Assembly (NCBI RefSeq): GCF_014642875.1
Contig: NZ_BMJC01000001.1
Location: 291,335-355,334 of the forward strand
Source of the DNA: Puia dinghuensis
GTDB lineage: Bacteria; Bacteroidota; Bacteroidia; Chitinophagales; Chitinophagaceae
Direction of reading: 5' to 3'
DNA length: 64,000 bases
Part shown: positions 42,386 to 53,030 of the stretch, in pieces
Layout: each line of letters begins with the position of its first letter
How positions within the stretch are numbered: position 1 is the stretch's first letter
Notes under the pieces: model-generated
Told to the model about the DNA's origin: nothing
Database searches by the model: none
What the model saw: only the letters and a program-made list of their open reading frames with translations
Made by a program: the position numbers and the translations under genes

Positions 42386-43627
42386 ATGTTGCGCAATTTA
42401 CTTCTCGGATTGGCATTGACGGGTTGTTTGGTAGTCAAGGGACAGCCCGTTACCCGGCTGGATTACTACATCGACCAGGCCTTGCAGAATAGCCCCCTGC
42501 TGAAGGATTATCAGAACCAGGTGTTGGCAGGGCAAGTGGACAGCCAGATCATCCGGGCGAGTTACCGGCCACAAGTGACTGGCTCCAGCGTCAACACATG
42601 GGCGCCTACCCTCAACAGTGGATGGGGATATGACCAAGCCATCTCCAATGGCGGTAGTTTTACGACCGTGGTAGGAGTGAATAAGACTCTTATCGGGCAA
42701 AAGCACCTGGACGCAGAATACCAAACCATTCGTTTGCAGGGCCAGGGCATCCGGAATTCGTCCAAGGTTTCGGAGCAGGATCTGAAGAAGAGCGTCACTG
42801 CTCAATACATTACCACCTATGGCGATCTCCAGCAATTGACCTTCAACCGGGATGTCTATGCGCTGCTGCAGCGGGAGGAAGTGTTGCTGAAAGACCTGAC
42901 GGAAAAGAATGTTTACCGGCAGACCGACTATCTCACCTTCCTGGTAACGATGAAGCAGGAGGGGTTGCTGCTGCGACAGCTGGAGATCCAGTTCCGCAAC
43001 GACCATGGGACGCTGAACTATCTCTGCGGCATCGTCGATACGTCGGCAACCCTGCTCGATGATCCGCGTATCCAGCTGCAGTCATTGCCGGATATTGCCA
43101 ACTCCGTCTTCTTCCGGCAATTTCACCTGGACAGTCTGAAACTGCGCAACAACCGGTCGCTGGTCGACTACAGCTACCGGCCAAAGGCCAGTCTTTATGC
43201 GGATGGCGGTTTTTCCTCGACATTCGCCTATCAAGGGTATAAGAATTTCGGAACGAGCTTTGGTGTCACGGTGACGGTTCCCATCTATGACGGCCACCAG
43301 CGGAAGATGCAATACAGCAAACTGGACATCGCCGAGCGTACGCGGAGCAATTATAAGGATTTTTTCACCAGCCAGTATAGCCAGCAGATAGCGCAGCTGC
43401 GGCAGCAGTTGCAGGCTACGGAGGACCTGATCGGGCAGATAGACGAGCAGGTGAAGTATTCGCAGACGCTGATCGATGTCAACGGGAAGCTGCTTGGGAC
43501 GGGGGATGCGAAGATCGCGGATTATATCATCGCGCTGAGCAACTATCTCAGTGCAAAGAACCTGCTGACGCAAAACAATATTACGCGGCTGCAGATCATT
43601 AACCAGATCAATTATTGGAATCGATGA
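42386..43627 (+). CDS. TolC-family outer-membrane efflux protein
   Basis: A 413-aa protein with a signal peptide (MLRNLLLGLALTGCLVVKGQ) and the two-fold TolC layout of long helices and short barrel strands. It opens with RLDYYIDQALQNSPLLKDYQ and has a second half from about FRQFHLDSLKLRNN. Length is near the lower end for the family. ATG 42386 is chosen because it begins directly with the signal peptide and the promoter overlaps the earlier ATG at 42356. The stop overlaps the adaptor start (ATGA). It should be the outer-membrane channel of the RND pump that follows. Confidence 0.88.
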   Translation: MLRNLLLGLALTGCLVVKGQPVTRLDYYIDQALQNSPLLKDYQNQVLAGQVDSQIIRASYRPQVTGSSVNTWAPTLNSGWGYDQAISNGGSFTTVVGVNKTLIGQKHLDAEYQTIRLQGQGIRNSSKVSEQDLKKSVTAQYITTYGDLQQLTFNRDVYALLQREEVLLKDLTEKNVYRQTDYLTFLVTMKQEGLLLRQLEIQFRNDHGTLNYLCGIVDTSATLLDDPRIQLQSLPDIANSVFFRQFHLDSLKLRNNRSLVDYSYRPKASLYADGGFSSTFAYQGYKNFGTSFGVTVTVPIYDGHQRKMQYSKLDIAERTRSNYKDFFTSQYSQQIAQLRQQLQATEDLIGQIDEQVKYSQTLIDVNGKLLGTGDAKIADYIIALSNYLSAKNLLTQNNITRLQIINQINYWNR

Positions 43628-44631
43628 ATACAAACTTACGTATAGGGCGATGGGTGATCATCTCACTGGCAGCGGCGATGCTGGCGGCTTGTGGGGCACA
43701 GGGAAAAGGCGGACCCGATAAGGCGGAAGGCGGAAAGGATTCGGCCACTGCGGAAAAGCCGGCAGGCGAAGGTACGGACTCCGTAGACGAGGGGACACCC
43801 GTCACCGTCACCACGGTCGACCGCAACAGTCTCGACGACTATATCGAGCTGAATGCCGTCTCCGCGTTTTTGCAAAAGAGTTATGTAAAAGCCAATGCCA
43901 ACGGTTATCTGCAGTCAGCGGATGTCTATCCCGGCAAGTACGTGGAAGTGGGGCAGCCCCTGTTCACCTTGCAGACCAAGGAGGCCCGGAGCATCGGCAA
44001 CAGCATCAAGATACTCGACTCGACACTGAAATTCTCCGGTGTCAATACGATAAAGGCCAACCAGCACGGCTATCTCACACAGCTGAACCACCAGTCCGGG
44101 GATTATGTACAGGACGGGGAGCAGCTGGCTGTTATCAGCGATCGCAACAGCTTTGTGTTCCTTCTCGATCTGCCTTATGAGCTGCGGCCCTTTGTGCTGG
44201 GAAAAAGAAGCGTGGAGCTGATCTTGCCCGATGGTACGAAGCTGAATGGCACGATCGGCGAGGTAATGCCGACGGTGGACTCGGTCTCCCAGACCCAGAA
44301 TGTAGTGATCAGGGTATCGACTTCATCGGCTATCCCGGAAAATCTTGTCGCCAAGGTGAGGATCCTGAAGACCGCGAAGCCCAATACGCAATCCCTGCCC
44401 AAGGCCGCCCTGCTCACCGACGAGACGGAAAGTGATTTCTGGGTGATGAAACTGATCGACAGCACGAAGGCCGTCAAAGTTCCTGTGAAGAAGGGCATAG
44501 AGACGAAGGACAGGGTGGAGATACTCTCTCCGCAGTTTGCCCCGACCGACAAGATACTGGTTACGGGCAACTATGGGCTGCCGGATACGGCGAAAGTGAA
44601 GGTCGAGACAGAGAAGGAGGCAAACCCATGA
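43624..44631 (+). CDS. HlyD/MFP-type efflux adaptor lipoprotein
   Basis: A 335-aa periplasmic adaptor. A hydrophobic signal ends in the lipobox LAAC (Cys23), followed by a Gly/Lys-rich tether. The lipoyl half-motifs are split by a very short hairpin: VKANANGYLQSADVYPGKYV and IKANQHGYLTQLNHQSGDYV. A beta-barrel region and a C-terminal membrane-proximal domain follow. The short hairpin is typical of compact adaptors. It overlaps TolC and the RND gene by 4 bp on each side, so the three are made together. Confidence 0.9.
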   Translation: MNTNLRIGRWVIISLAAAMLAACGAQGKGGPDKAEGGKDSATAEKPAGEGTDSVDEGTPVTVTTVDRNSLDDYIELNAVSAFLQKSYVKANANGYLQSADVYPGKYVEVGQPLFTLQTKEARSIGNSIKILDSTLKFSGVNTIKANQHGYLTQLNHQSGDYVQDGEQLAVISDRNSFVFLLDLPYELRPFVLGKRSVELILPDGTKLNGTIGEVMPTVDSVSQTQNVVIRVSTSSAIPENLVAKVRILKTAKPNTQSLPKAALLTDETESDFWVMKLIDSTKAVKVPVKKGIETKDRVEILSPQFAPTDKILVTGNYGLPDTAKVKVETEKEANP

Positions 44632-47600
44632 AAAATTTTTTTGTCGCTTATAAGAACCCGCTCACCGTTACGCTGGTGCTGATCATCTTTGGCGGGATGT
44701 TCGCCTATAGCAGGCTGCAGACCTCTTTGTTTCCCGAGATCACTTTTCCGAAGATAAAGATCATTGCGGATGCCGGGCTTCAGCCTGTCAACAAGATGAT
44801 GGTCACCGTCACCAAGCCGCTGGAGAACGCCATCAAGCGGGTGCCCGATCTGTTATACGTCCGCAGCACCACCAGCCGTGGCAGCTGTGAGATCTCGGCC
44901 TTTATGGACTGGAAGGCGGATATCAATCTCGCCCAACAGCAGATAGAGTCGAGGATTGCCGAGATAAAGAATGATCTGCCGGCGGAGGCGCAGATCACCG
45001 TGGAGAAAATGAATCCTTCCATCCTGCCGGTGATGGGCTATACGCTGGAAAGTCATAACAAGAGCGCAATTGAGCTCAAGATGCTGGCGAACTATACCGT
45101 CAAGCCATTCCTGTCCCAGGTGGCGGGCGTCTCCGAGGTGAGGATCATCGGGGGGAGAAACAAAGAATACTGGATCACGCTGGATGCCCAAAAGATGAGC
45201 ACCTTGTCGATCACTCCCGATATGCTGAATACGGCGATCGGGCAGACGGGTTTTGTCAAATCGAACGGTTACCTGGCGGACTATCATTTTCTCTATCTTA
45301 CGGTGACGGATGCCACCGTTCACACCAAGGATGATGTGGGGAATATTGTCGTCCGTAACACCGGTAAAAGGGTGGTGCTGTTGCGCGATATTGCCGCCAT
45401 CGATATAAAGGAAGCCGTGGAATATACGCGGATCAACGCCAACGGAAGAGATGCTGTGCTTGTTGCCGTCATCAAGCAGCCCGCGGCCAATCTCATCGAC
45501 ATGTCGAAGGCGATGGAGGCGAAGGTGGCCGATCTGCAGAAGATACTCCCGAAGGGGGTGACCATCCAACCATACTATATTCAAGCGGATTTTGTCAATA
45601 CCTCGGTGAAGAGTGTTACGGACAGTCTTTGGATAGGGCTGGCCCTGGCTATTATTGTTGCAATTATCTTTTTGCGCAGTCTGAAAGCCAGCACAACGAT
45701 CCTCATCACCATTCCCCTGACCCTTTTCCTGACGCTGATAGTCCTTTATGCTCTTGGGTATACCTTCAATATCATGACACTGGGCGCTATTGCCGCAGCT
45801 ATCGGGCTTATCATCGATGACGCCATCGTGGTGGTGGAGCAGATACACCGCACGCATGAAGAGCATCCGGACGAGTCGTCCATGACGCTGGTGCAAAAGG
45901 CCATTCACTATCTCTTCCCGGCCATGCTGGGTTCCTCTATCAGCACTATCGTCATCTTTGTGCCTTTTGTGCTGATGAGCGGGGTTGCGGGCGCTTATTT
46001 CAAGGTGCTGACGAACACGATGATCATTACACTGGTCTGTTCATTCTTCGTGACGTGGATCGGGCTGCCGGTGGTGTACCTGCTGTTGACCGGGGAGCGG
46101 AAGAAGCCGCGCAAGCAGCTGAAGCCGCACAATGTGAAGAACCAGCGCTGGGTCGCCTTCTTTATCCGCCGGCCCTGGCTGAGCCTTATCATCATAGGGG
46201 CGCTGGGCTGGTCTATCTGGTATATCCTGCCGCAACTGGAGACGGGTTTTTTGCCCGAGATGGATGAAGGCAGCATCGTGTTTGATTATAGCTCGCCGCC
46301 GGGCACCTCCCTGCAGGAGACGGACCGGATGCTGCGGGAAGTGGAGAAGATCATCGTGGCGACGCCGGAAGTTCAGGCCTATTCCCGGCGTACCGGGACG
46401 CAGATGGGATTTTTTATCACCGAACCCAATACGGGGGATTACCTGATACAGCTGAAGACGGACAGGACGAAGTCGACGGATGATGTGATCAGTGATATCC
46501 GTAAGCAGATAGAGGCCACGCAACCAGCGTTGCGGGTGGATTTCGGGCAGGTGATCGGGGATATGCTTGGTGACCTGATGACGTCTGTTCAGCCGATCGA
46601 AATAAAGATCTTTGGGGATGACCAGACCAGGCTACATGACCTATCGATGCAGGTGGCCGGCCTGGTGTCGAAGGTGGAGGGCACGGCTGATGTGTTCAAT
46701 GGGATCGTCATTGCCGGTCCGTCGGTGAGCATCGAACCGAACTATGCCCGCCTGGCGCAGTTCGGTCTTACCCCTGCCAACCTGCAATACCAGCTACAGA
46801 CCGCCCTGGAAGGAAATATCGTGGGCACGCTTCCTGAAAAAGAGCAGCTGACCAATATCCGCATGGTCTATCCCGGCAGCAGGACGCTCAGCGTGACCGA
46901 TATCGGCCGGCAACAGATATTTCTGCCGGATGGAAAGCTGAAGCCTATCACCGAATTGGCTACTGTGACCATCAAGGCCGGTGATGCGGAGATCCAGCGG
47001 GAGAACCTGCAATCCATGGGTGTAGTTACGGGCCGGCTGGAAGGGCGCGACCTGGGCAGCACTATGCGCGATATCCAACAGGAGGTGAGTTCGAAGATCG
47101 TATTGCCGCAGGGCTATCATATCACCTATGGCGGAGCTTATGCCGATCAACAACAATCCTTTGGTGAGCTGCTGATCATTCTCATCACCGCCAGCCTGCT
47201 TGTCTTTGGGGTCATTCTCTTCTTATACCGGCGGTTCCTGGTGGCCCTGGTCATCCTGCTGGTCGCGGTACTCGGCATCTCCGGCAGCTATCTGGCCCTC
47301 TATTTTACACATACCCCACTTAATGTAGGCAGCTATACCGGACTGATCATGATCGTTGGTATCATCGGGGAGAACGCCATCTTTACCTTTTTGCAGTTCA
47401 GGGACAGCCTGGCTACGAAAACGGTAGACGAGGCCGTGATCTATGCCATATCCACCCGGTTGCGGCCAAAGCTGATGACGGCCCTGGGAGCCATTATCGC
47501 CCTGATGCCCCTGGCCCTTGGCATCGGTGCGGGAGCGCAGCTGCATCAGCCGCTGGCGATTGCCGTTATCGGTGGTTTTGTGATCGCGCTGCCCCTGTTG

Positions 47601-47687
47601 CTTATCGTGTTGCCGTCGCTGTTGCGGTTGCTCTATCACCGGCGTGGTGCGAATGTCGCCCCGGCGGCGCCCACGGCGGAGAGCTGA
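44628..47687 (+). CDS. RND-family efflux pump, inner-membrane subunit
   Basis: A 1019-aa transporter with twelve membrane helices and two large periplasmic loops. TM1 is followed by LQTSLFPEITFPKI. The TM4 proton-relay pair is D397-D398 in GLIIDDAIVVVEQIHR, and TM5 and TM6 follow. The second half starts around PWLSLIIIGALGW and ends in LPSLLRLLYH with a short tail. It forms a tripartite pump with the upstream TolC and adaptor. The sequence is of the AcrB/MexB superfamily, but substrate class (drug, metal or lipid) cannot be fixed. It converges with the T9SS cargo gene. Confidence 0.93.
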   Translation: MKNFFVAYKNPLTVTLVLIIFGGMFAYSRLQTSLFPEITFPKIKIIADAGLQPVNKMMVTVTKPLENAIKRVPDLLYVRSTTSRGSCEISAFMDWKADINLAQQQIESRIAEIKNDLPAEAQITVEKMNPSILPVMGYTLESHNKSAIELKMLANYTVKPFLSQVAGVSEVRIIGGRNKEYWITLDAQKMSTLSITPDMLNTAIGQTGFVKSNGYLADYHFLYLTVTDATVHTKDDVGNIVVRNTGKRVVLLRDIAAIDIKEAVEYTRINANGRDAVLVAVIKQPAANLIDMSKAMEAKVADLQKILPKGVTIQPYYIQADFVNTSVKSVTDSLWIGLALAIIVAIIFLRSLKASTTILITIPLTLFLTLIVLYALGYTFNIMTLGAIAAAIGLIIDDAIVVVEQIHRTHEEHPDESSMTLVQKAIHYLFPAMLGSSISTIVIFVPFVLMSGVAGAYFKVLTNTMIITLVCSFFVTWIGLPVVYLLLTGERKKPRKQLKPHNVKNQRWVAFFIRRPWLSLIIIGALGWSIWYILPQLETGFLPEMDEGSIVFDYSSPPGTSLQETDRMLREVEKIIVATPEVQAYSRRTGTQMGFFITEPNTGDYLIQLKTDRTKSTDDVISDIRKQIEATQPALRVDFGQVIGDMLGDLMTSVQPIEIKIFGDDQTRLHDLSMQVAGLVSKVEGTADVFNGIVIAGPSVSIEPNYARLAQFGLTPANLQYQLQTALEGNIVGTLPEKEQLTNIRMVYPGSRTLSVTDIGRQQIFLPDGKLKPITELATVTIKAGDAEIQRENLQSMGVVTGRLEGRDLGSTMRDIQQEVSSKIVLPQGYHITYGGAYADQQQSFGELLIILITASLLVFGVILFLYRRFLVALVILLVAVLGISGSYLALYFTHTPLNVGSYTGLIMIVGIIGENAIFTFLQFRDSLATKTVDEAVIYAISTRLRPKLMTALGAIIALMPLALGIGAGAQLHQPLAIAVIGGFVIALPLLLIVLPSLLRLLYHRRGANVAPAAPTAES

Positions 47688-47697
47688 TAGGTGCAGA

Positions 47698-48816
47698 CTA
47701 TAATTTTGTCAGTCGTTTTATGGAAGTGTTGCCGTCATCGGTGATAACGAGCATCAAATACGTGCCGGTGGCGAGCCCCGACAGATCGTATTCGCCGCTG
47801 GGATTGCCGGGCAGGCGGAGGATGGGTTTGCCGGTGACGTCCAGCAATTGCAGTGTATAGTGACGGGATGTTGTGGTGCGCACCGACAGCGTCGAATGGA
47901 CGGGGTTGGGTTCGATGATGATGCCGTGGGAGTCCGTAGAGTTATTGTCGAGTGTGATTACGGAACTATAGCTGCTGTTGCCCACTGCATCCTCATAGCG
48001 GAGGTGGAAGAAGTACCGGGCGGCCGGTGGTGGTGTCGCCAGCCAGGAATATTGGGCCACCGGATTATTGTCGATGCCGGGTATCTTTTTCGAAAAGGGT
48101 TTCCAGGTGACGCCGTCAGTGGAATAGTCTGCTTCGAACCAGGAGCCCTGGTCCAAGCCCGGTGTTGTCCACGTGAGTAGGATGGAAGCACCCTGCCAGG
48201 CGGCGGTAAACTGCTCTAATGCTATCGGCAGCACCGTGTTGCTGGGATAGCCGGTGATGGTGCATGGCCCGTTGCTGACGGTGTAGCCAAGCCCGGTAGC
48301 GACGACACCGAAGGGCGCATAACCGTCTGCGAAATGGGGTTCGCATGCGCTGCTGTTGCAGCCGCCGACGGCGGTGGAGGCGGATGTGCCGGTTGCGATG
48401 TCCGGGTCTACGGCGGACATATGAATATTACAGCTATATGTTCCATAGAGGTTCATACGGCCGCCGCCGCCGATCTCGATATTCCCGGTGCCGTTGATGG
48501 CGCCATCGAAGCTAAAGGTAACGCCGGGGCAGATGCGCAGCGTGCCGTTGATGGTGAGGGTGCCGGCGCCGCTGTTGGGGCAGGTGGCCGGATAGGTGGA
48601 GGTGGCGCCGAGGCAGGTGTTTGTCGTGATGCAGACCACTGTACCGGCGGGGATTGTGCTCATTCCACCTGTGGTGAGTTCGGTCTCGGTGTAGGAACAG
48701 CCACCGCATTGTGCATCAGTGGAAGAGGGGAGAAGCAGGGCCTGTAGGAGGAGGAAAAAGAAAAAATGCGCTCGTAGGATGTCGAGGCCAGGATAAGGGA
48801 TACCAGAGGTTTTCAT
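47698..48816 (-). CDS. Exported protein with T9SS C-terminal sorting domain
   Basis: A 372-aa protein. An extended hydrophobic N-terminus (residues 15-36) ends in TDAQ. A Cys-rich and Gly/Thr-rich beta region follows (CGGCSYTETELTTGG; GTLTINGTLRICPGVTFSFD). A fibronectin-like segment spans about 200-285, and the last 75 residues are a type-A sorting domain: IIEPNPVHSTLSVRT, YTLQLLDVTGKPIL and GTYLMLVITDDGNTSIKRLTKL. The sorting domain directs export by the type IX system and cell-surface attachment or release. The secreted role is unknown. Confidence 0.88.
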   Translation of the reverse strand: MKTSGIPYPGLDILRAHFFFFLLLQALLLPSSTDAQCGGCSYTETELTTGGMSTIPAGTVVCITTNTCLGATSTYPATCPNSGAGTLTINGTLRICPGVTFSFDGAINGTGNIEIGGGGRMNLYGTYSCNIHMSAVDPDIATGTSASTAVGGCNSSACEPHFADGYAPFGVVATGLGYTVSNGPCTITGYPSNTVLPIALEQFTAAWQGASILLTWTTPGLDQGSWFEADYSTDGVTWKPFSKKIPGIDNNPVAQYSWLATPPPAARYFFHLRYEDAVGNSSYSSVITLDNNSTDSHGIIIEPNPVHSTLSVRTTTSRHYTLQLLDVTGKPILRLPGNPSGEYDLSGLATGTYLMLVITDDGNTSIKRLTKL

Positions 48817-48835
48817 AAGATGGTTTGACAGGAGG

Positions 48836-48866
48836 TAAAGATAATCACTAAGCGGCGTTAGTGCAA
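48836..48866 (-). promoter_or_regulatory. Possible promoter of the T9SS cargo gene
   Basis: On the minus strand TTG (48866-48864), a 20-nt spacer and TATCTTTA (48843-48836) give a one-mismatch Bacteroidota promoter, 19 nt before the ATG. Confidence 0.35.
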
Positions 48867-48893
48867 GTGATGCGTTTTATGTAGTTTGCAACA

Positions 48894-49421
48894 ATGGAAA
48901 ACACTGATATCCAAATACGTGAAGCTGGGCCGGCGGATGCGGCGCTGATTGCCGACGTGGCCAGAAGGACTTTTATCGACTCCTTTGCCCAATACAATAC
49001 GGCGGAGAATATGCGTATTTTCCTGGAGGAGCAGTTTCCCCGGGAAAAGCAGATGGCGGAAGTGGGTGCGCCCGGCCGCATCTTTTTACTTGCGTATGTG
49101 GAGGGTGAGCCGGCGGGTTATGCATCGCTGCGGGTGTCGGAGCCGCCGCATGGATTGGAGGGCTTACATGCCATCGAGATCGTGCAGCTGTATTCTGAGC
49201 AGCGGATGATCGGCAAGGGTGTGGGGCCGGCGCTGATGCGGGCCTGTCTCGATGTGGCAAAGGAGCGCGGGTTCGATTGGGTATGGCTGGGTGTATGGGA
49301 GCATAATCACCGGGCGCAGGCCTTTTACTGTAAGTGGGGCTTCGAACGATTTGGTGAACATATCTTCTTTGTCGGGCTGGATGCCCAGACGGATTGGTGG
49401 ATGCGAAGGAAACTGATGTGA
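48894..49421 (+). CDS. GNAT-family N-acetyltransferase
   Basis: A 175-aa cytoplasmic acetyltransferase. It opens with IQIREAGPADAALIADVARR and has the acetyl-CoA loop in QRMIGKGVGPALMRACLDVA (R/Q-x-x-G-x-G pattern) and the motif B segment WLGVWEHNHRAQAFYCKWGF. The last region FVGLDAQTDWWMRRKL is typical of the RimI/YhhY-like group in Bacteroidota. Substrate unknown. It is divergent from the T9SS cargo gene and converges with the broken acetyltransferase. Confidence 0.88.
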   Translation: MENTDIQIREAGPADAALIADVARRTFIDSFAQYNTAENMRIFLEEQFPREKQMAEVGAPGRIFLLAYVEGEPAGYASLRVSEPPHGLEGLHAIEIVQLYSEQRMIGKGVGPALMRACLDVAKERGFDWVWLGVWEHNHRAQAFYCKWGFERFGEHIFFVGLDAQTDWWMRRKLM

Positions 49422-49427
49422 AACGAA

Positions 49428-49957
49428 TCAATGAGCGGGCGCCAGGGATTCTACCATCTGTTGCAATTTTATCTTCTTCTCAGGCCATTCATCGCCCAAA
49501 ATGGAAAAAAAATGCGTGTCCGTGGGAGTGCCGTCGTTGCGGAGGGTGTACCGACGTAGGATACCTTCCGGCACGGCCCCTATTTTCATCACTGCTCGTT
49601 GGCTGCGGATATTCTGGCTGGCCACCTTGAAATCGACGCGCATCAATCCCAGGGTGTCGAAGAGATAGTGCAGGAGCAGCCATTTACATGCTTTATTGTG
49701 CACCTTTCCCCAAACAGCGGGTGTATACCAGGTGTGACCAATGGTCGCTTTTTTCACTTTATGATCGATGTCGTATACGCGTGTCATGCCGATGATCTCT
49801 CCGGTGATGGCGTCGTAAATGACATAGGCCTGACCGCCTGCCGCCGCGGTGGCCAGGGCTTCCCCGAAGTATTTGTCGAATTGCTGATCGTAGGTGGCCG
49901 TCAGCAGCAGGGTCTTGGTGAATTCCCAGATGCGCTCATCTTTTGGCCAACGGGGTG
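49428..49957 (-). pseudogene. GNAT acetyltransferase gene lacking its 5' end
   Basis: The first ATG (49787) gives only 119 aa: MTRVYDIDHKVKKATIGHTW through a RimJ/RimL-type end. The homologous frame stays open upstream (PRWPKDERIWEF, GGQAYVIYDAITGEIIG) back to the stop of the LytTR regulator. It has no ATG, GTG or TTG there, and the first 35-40 residues usual for this family (the RLRPL-type strand) are missing. The best reading is a deletion that joined the body of the gene directly to the regulator's 3' end. Translation from the inner ATG would lack several core strands. Confidence 0.55.
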
Positions 49958-50671
49958 TTAACGCTTTAACAATTTGCTGTTGACGATCTTCTCCATGAAC
50001 TCTTCTTTCTGGTACTTGCTGATGGGAACCTGGAATTGTGTGATGTGGAGAATGTTCCCCTCGATGGAGTTGATCTTGTCGATGGCGACGATATAGGATT
50101 TATGTGGCTGGACGAAGGCGGCGGCGGGCAGCTTTTCCTGCAGCATTTTGAGGGTGAGATGGGTGATGATCTTTTTCTCGCGGGTATAGATGGCCACATA
50201 GTTCTCCAATGCCTCCGCGAAGAGGATGTCGGCAAAGGCGATCTTTTCCAGGCGGCTGTCTGCTTTTACAAAGATATAGTCTTCGGCTGCCGTAGGATGG
50301 TGTTGCTGGCGGAAGTAGTCGAAGGCCTTGTTTGTCGCTTTCAGGAAGCGGTCGAAGGAAACGGGTTTTAGCAGGTAGTCCAGTACTTCCAGCTCGAAGC
50401 CCTGGAGGGCATATTTCTCATAGGCCGTTGTGAAGATGACGCGGGGCGGGGTAGCCAGCTGTTTCAGAAAATCGATGCCGGTGATGTAAGGCATTTCGAT
50501 GTCCAGGAAGAGCAGGTCGACCGGTTCTTTCTTCAGCAGCGAATTCAATTCCAGGGCGTTCTCGCACATCCCTCTGAGATCGAGAAAATCGATCTGTGTG
50601 ATGTAGCCTTGAAGGCCTTTACGGGCAAAGGGTTCGTCGTCGGTGATGATGCATTTTATCGGAGTGGACAT
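49958..50671 (-). CDS. LytTR-family response regulator
   Basis: A 237-aa regulator with a receiver domain (CIITDDEPFARKGL, Asp57 in LLFLDIEMP, LLKPVSFDRF) and a C-terminal LytTR DNA-binding domain (about 130-237: DYIFVKADSRLEKIAFADIL; FVQPHKSYIVAIDKINSIEG). It starts 3 bp after the LytS-type kinase gene, its evident partner. It should control genes through LytTR-type repeats, perhaps including its own operon with two acyltransferases. Confidence 0.92.
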   Translation of the reverse strand: MSTPIKCIITDDEPFARKGLQGYITQIDFLDLRGMCENALELNSLLKKEPVDLLFLDIEMPYITGIDFLKQLATPPRVIFTTAYEKYALQGFELEVLDYLLKPVSFDRFLKATNKAFDYFRQQHHPTAAEDYIFVKADSRLEKIAFADILFAEALENYVAIYTREKKIITHLTLKMLQEKLPAAAFVQPHKSYIVAIDKINSIEGNILHITQFQVPISKYQKEEFMEKIVNSKLLKR

Positions 50672-50674
50672 AGC

Positions 50675-51742
<1,068 letters not shown>

Positions 51743-51753
51743 GGCGTGATGGT

Positions 51754-52992
51754 TTACAGGATGTTTTTCAGCAACGGGATGCGCCGGAAGATGGCAGCGG
51801 AAAGAGCATTGGTGACGGCGAAGGTGAGCAGGGTAGCGACGGCGAACTTTAGCAGCGCTTCTCCGTGCCAGCCGGCCATGGTGCGGCAGATGGCGATGAG
51901 GATGGGTGCGTGAAAGACATAGACGGCAAAGGCGTTGGCGGAGAAGAAGGCGGCGCGGCGGCCGTTAACACGGGGCCCCTGGGAGTTGAAGCTTTCACGG
52001 AAGAGGGTTAGGAGGCTCAGCGAGATGCCGACGCCGGCGAAGGCCTCCAGCGTTGACAGGGCGAGGCTTTGCCAGTGCCAGCCGCCGGGATAGGCGGCTG
52101 TCTGTCCGTTGAATGCGCCGCCGAGGATAAGCAGGGCGACCCAGAAAGCGAGGCCGCCAACGAGGGCGATGAGGCCCCAGCGTTTGCCGGTGGACGTTGT
52201 GATCGTGATCAGCCAGTTGAAGCGGTAGGCAAGTATTCCAGCTATGAAGAAGGCGACATATTGGGGAAAATAACAGAACTGCATATTATAGAAGTTTGTG
52301 CCAACCGGCCAGGAGAGGCGGATGAAGAAGGTGGCCAGGGCGATGATGCCGATGAAGCCAAGAATGGCGACGTTACGCGGGAAGGGTCGGGGTGTGGCGG
52401 GGCCTTGAGCCGACGGAGGAGGCTCGGAGGGAATGAGGATGCGCCAGGCGGCGTAGATGCAACAAAAGATGAGCAGGACCACGCAGAACCAGAGCGGACC
52501 GGTGCCGAGGATGAATTTGCCTCGGAGGATATATTGCGAGTATTCGTGCAGGAAGGTGCGGATGGGGTCACCTGCCGCCCGACGGTAGGCTCCAAGATAG
52601 CCCGTGATGGGTGCGAGAAAGAACATGTATAGCAATGTAGGCAGGCCCAGGCGATAGGCGCGGTCTTTCACGAAGCGCCGGGGGCCTTTCCGGTTGTAGG
52701 CGCCGGGGACGAAATACCCGGCGACAAAGAACAGAATGCCCATGAAGAAGGTCTGAAGGAAGACCTCGTAGGTGTAGAAGATGAACTCTTCGAGCCGGTT
52801 GAGGTGAGTGGGTTCGTTGTAGTACCATTTTCCCTGGTTGCTGTAGGTGACGGCGGCATGTTGGCTGATGACCAGGAGGATCATCACCCAGCGGAGGTTA
52901 TCGATGAAGAGCAGGCGGGTGGTGGCAGCCTGGGCGCCTGCGCGGGCCCGGGTGGTGGGTGTCGTCGTTATGGAGGGGGCGAGCAGATCCAT
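51754..52992 (-). CDS. Acyltransferase-3 family membrane protein (copy 1)
   Basis: A 412-aa inner-membrane protein with about ten helices. The family signature is at the N-terminus: LLFIDNLRWVMILLVISQHAAVTYS, containing the conserved His. It also has RLGLPTLLYMFFLAPITGYL and the ending AFAVYVFHAPILIAI. Acyltransferase-3 proteins transfer acetyl or other acyl groups to sugars, peptidoglycan or lipids across the membrane. It is a tandem paralogue of the next gene upstream; the C-terminal 60 residues are almost the same (FRRIPLLKNIL). Substrate unknown. Confidence 0.88.
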   Translation of the reverse strand: MDLLAPSITTTPTTRARAGAQAATTRLLFIDNLRWVMILLVISQHAAVTYSNQGKWYYNEPTHLNRLEEFIFYTYEVFLQTFFMGILFFVAGYFVPGAYNRKGPRRFVKDRAYRLGLPTLLYMFFLAPITGYLGAYRRAAGDPIRTFLHEYSQYILRGKFILGTGPLWFCVVLLIFCCIYAAWRILIPSEPPPSAQGPATPRPFPRNVAILGFIGIIALATFFIRLSWPVGTNFYNMQFCYFPQYVAFFIAGILAYRFNWLITITTSTGKRWGLIALVGGLAFWVALLILGGAFNGQTAAYPGGWHWQSLALSTLEAFAGVGISLSLLTLFRESFNSQGPRVNGRRAAFFSANAFAVYVFHAPILIAICRTMAGWHGEALLKFAVATLLTFAVTNALSAAIFRRIPLLKNIL

Positions 52993-53030
52993 GGCTTCTC
53001 TTTACTTAATTACGAGGGTAAGGTACGATT

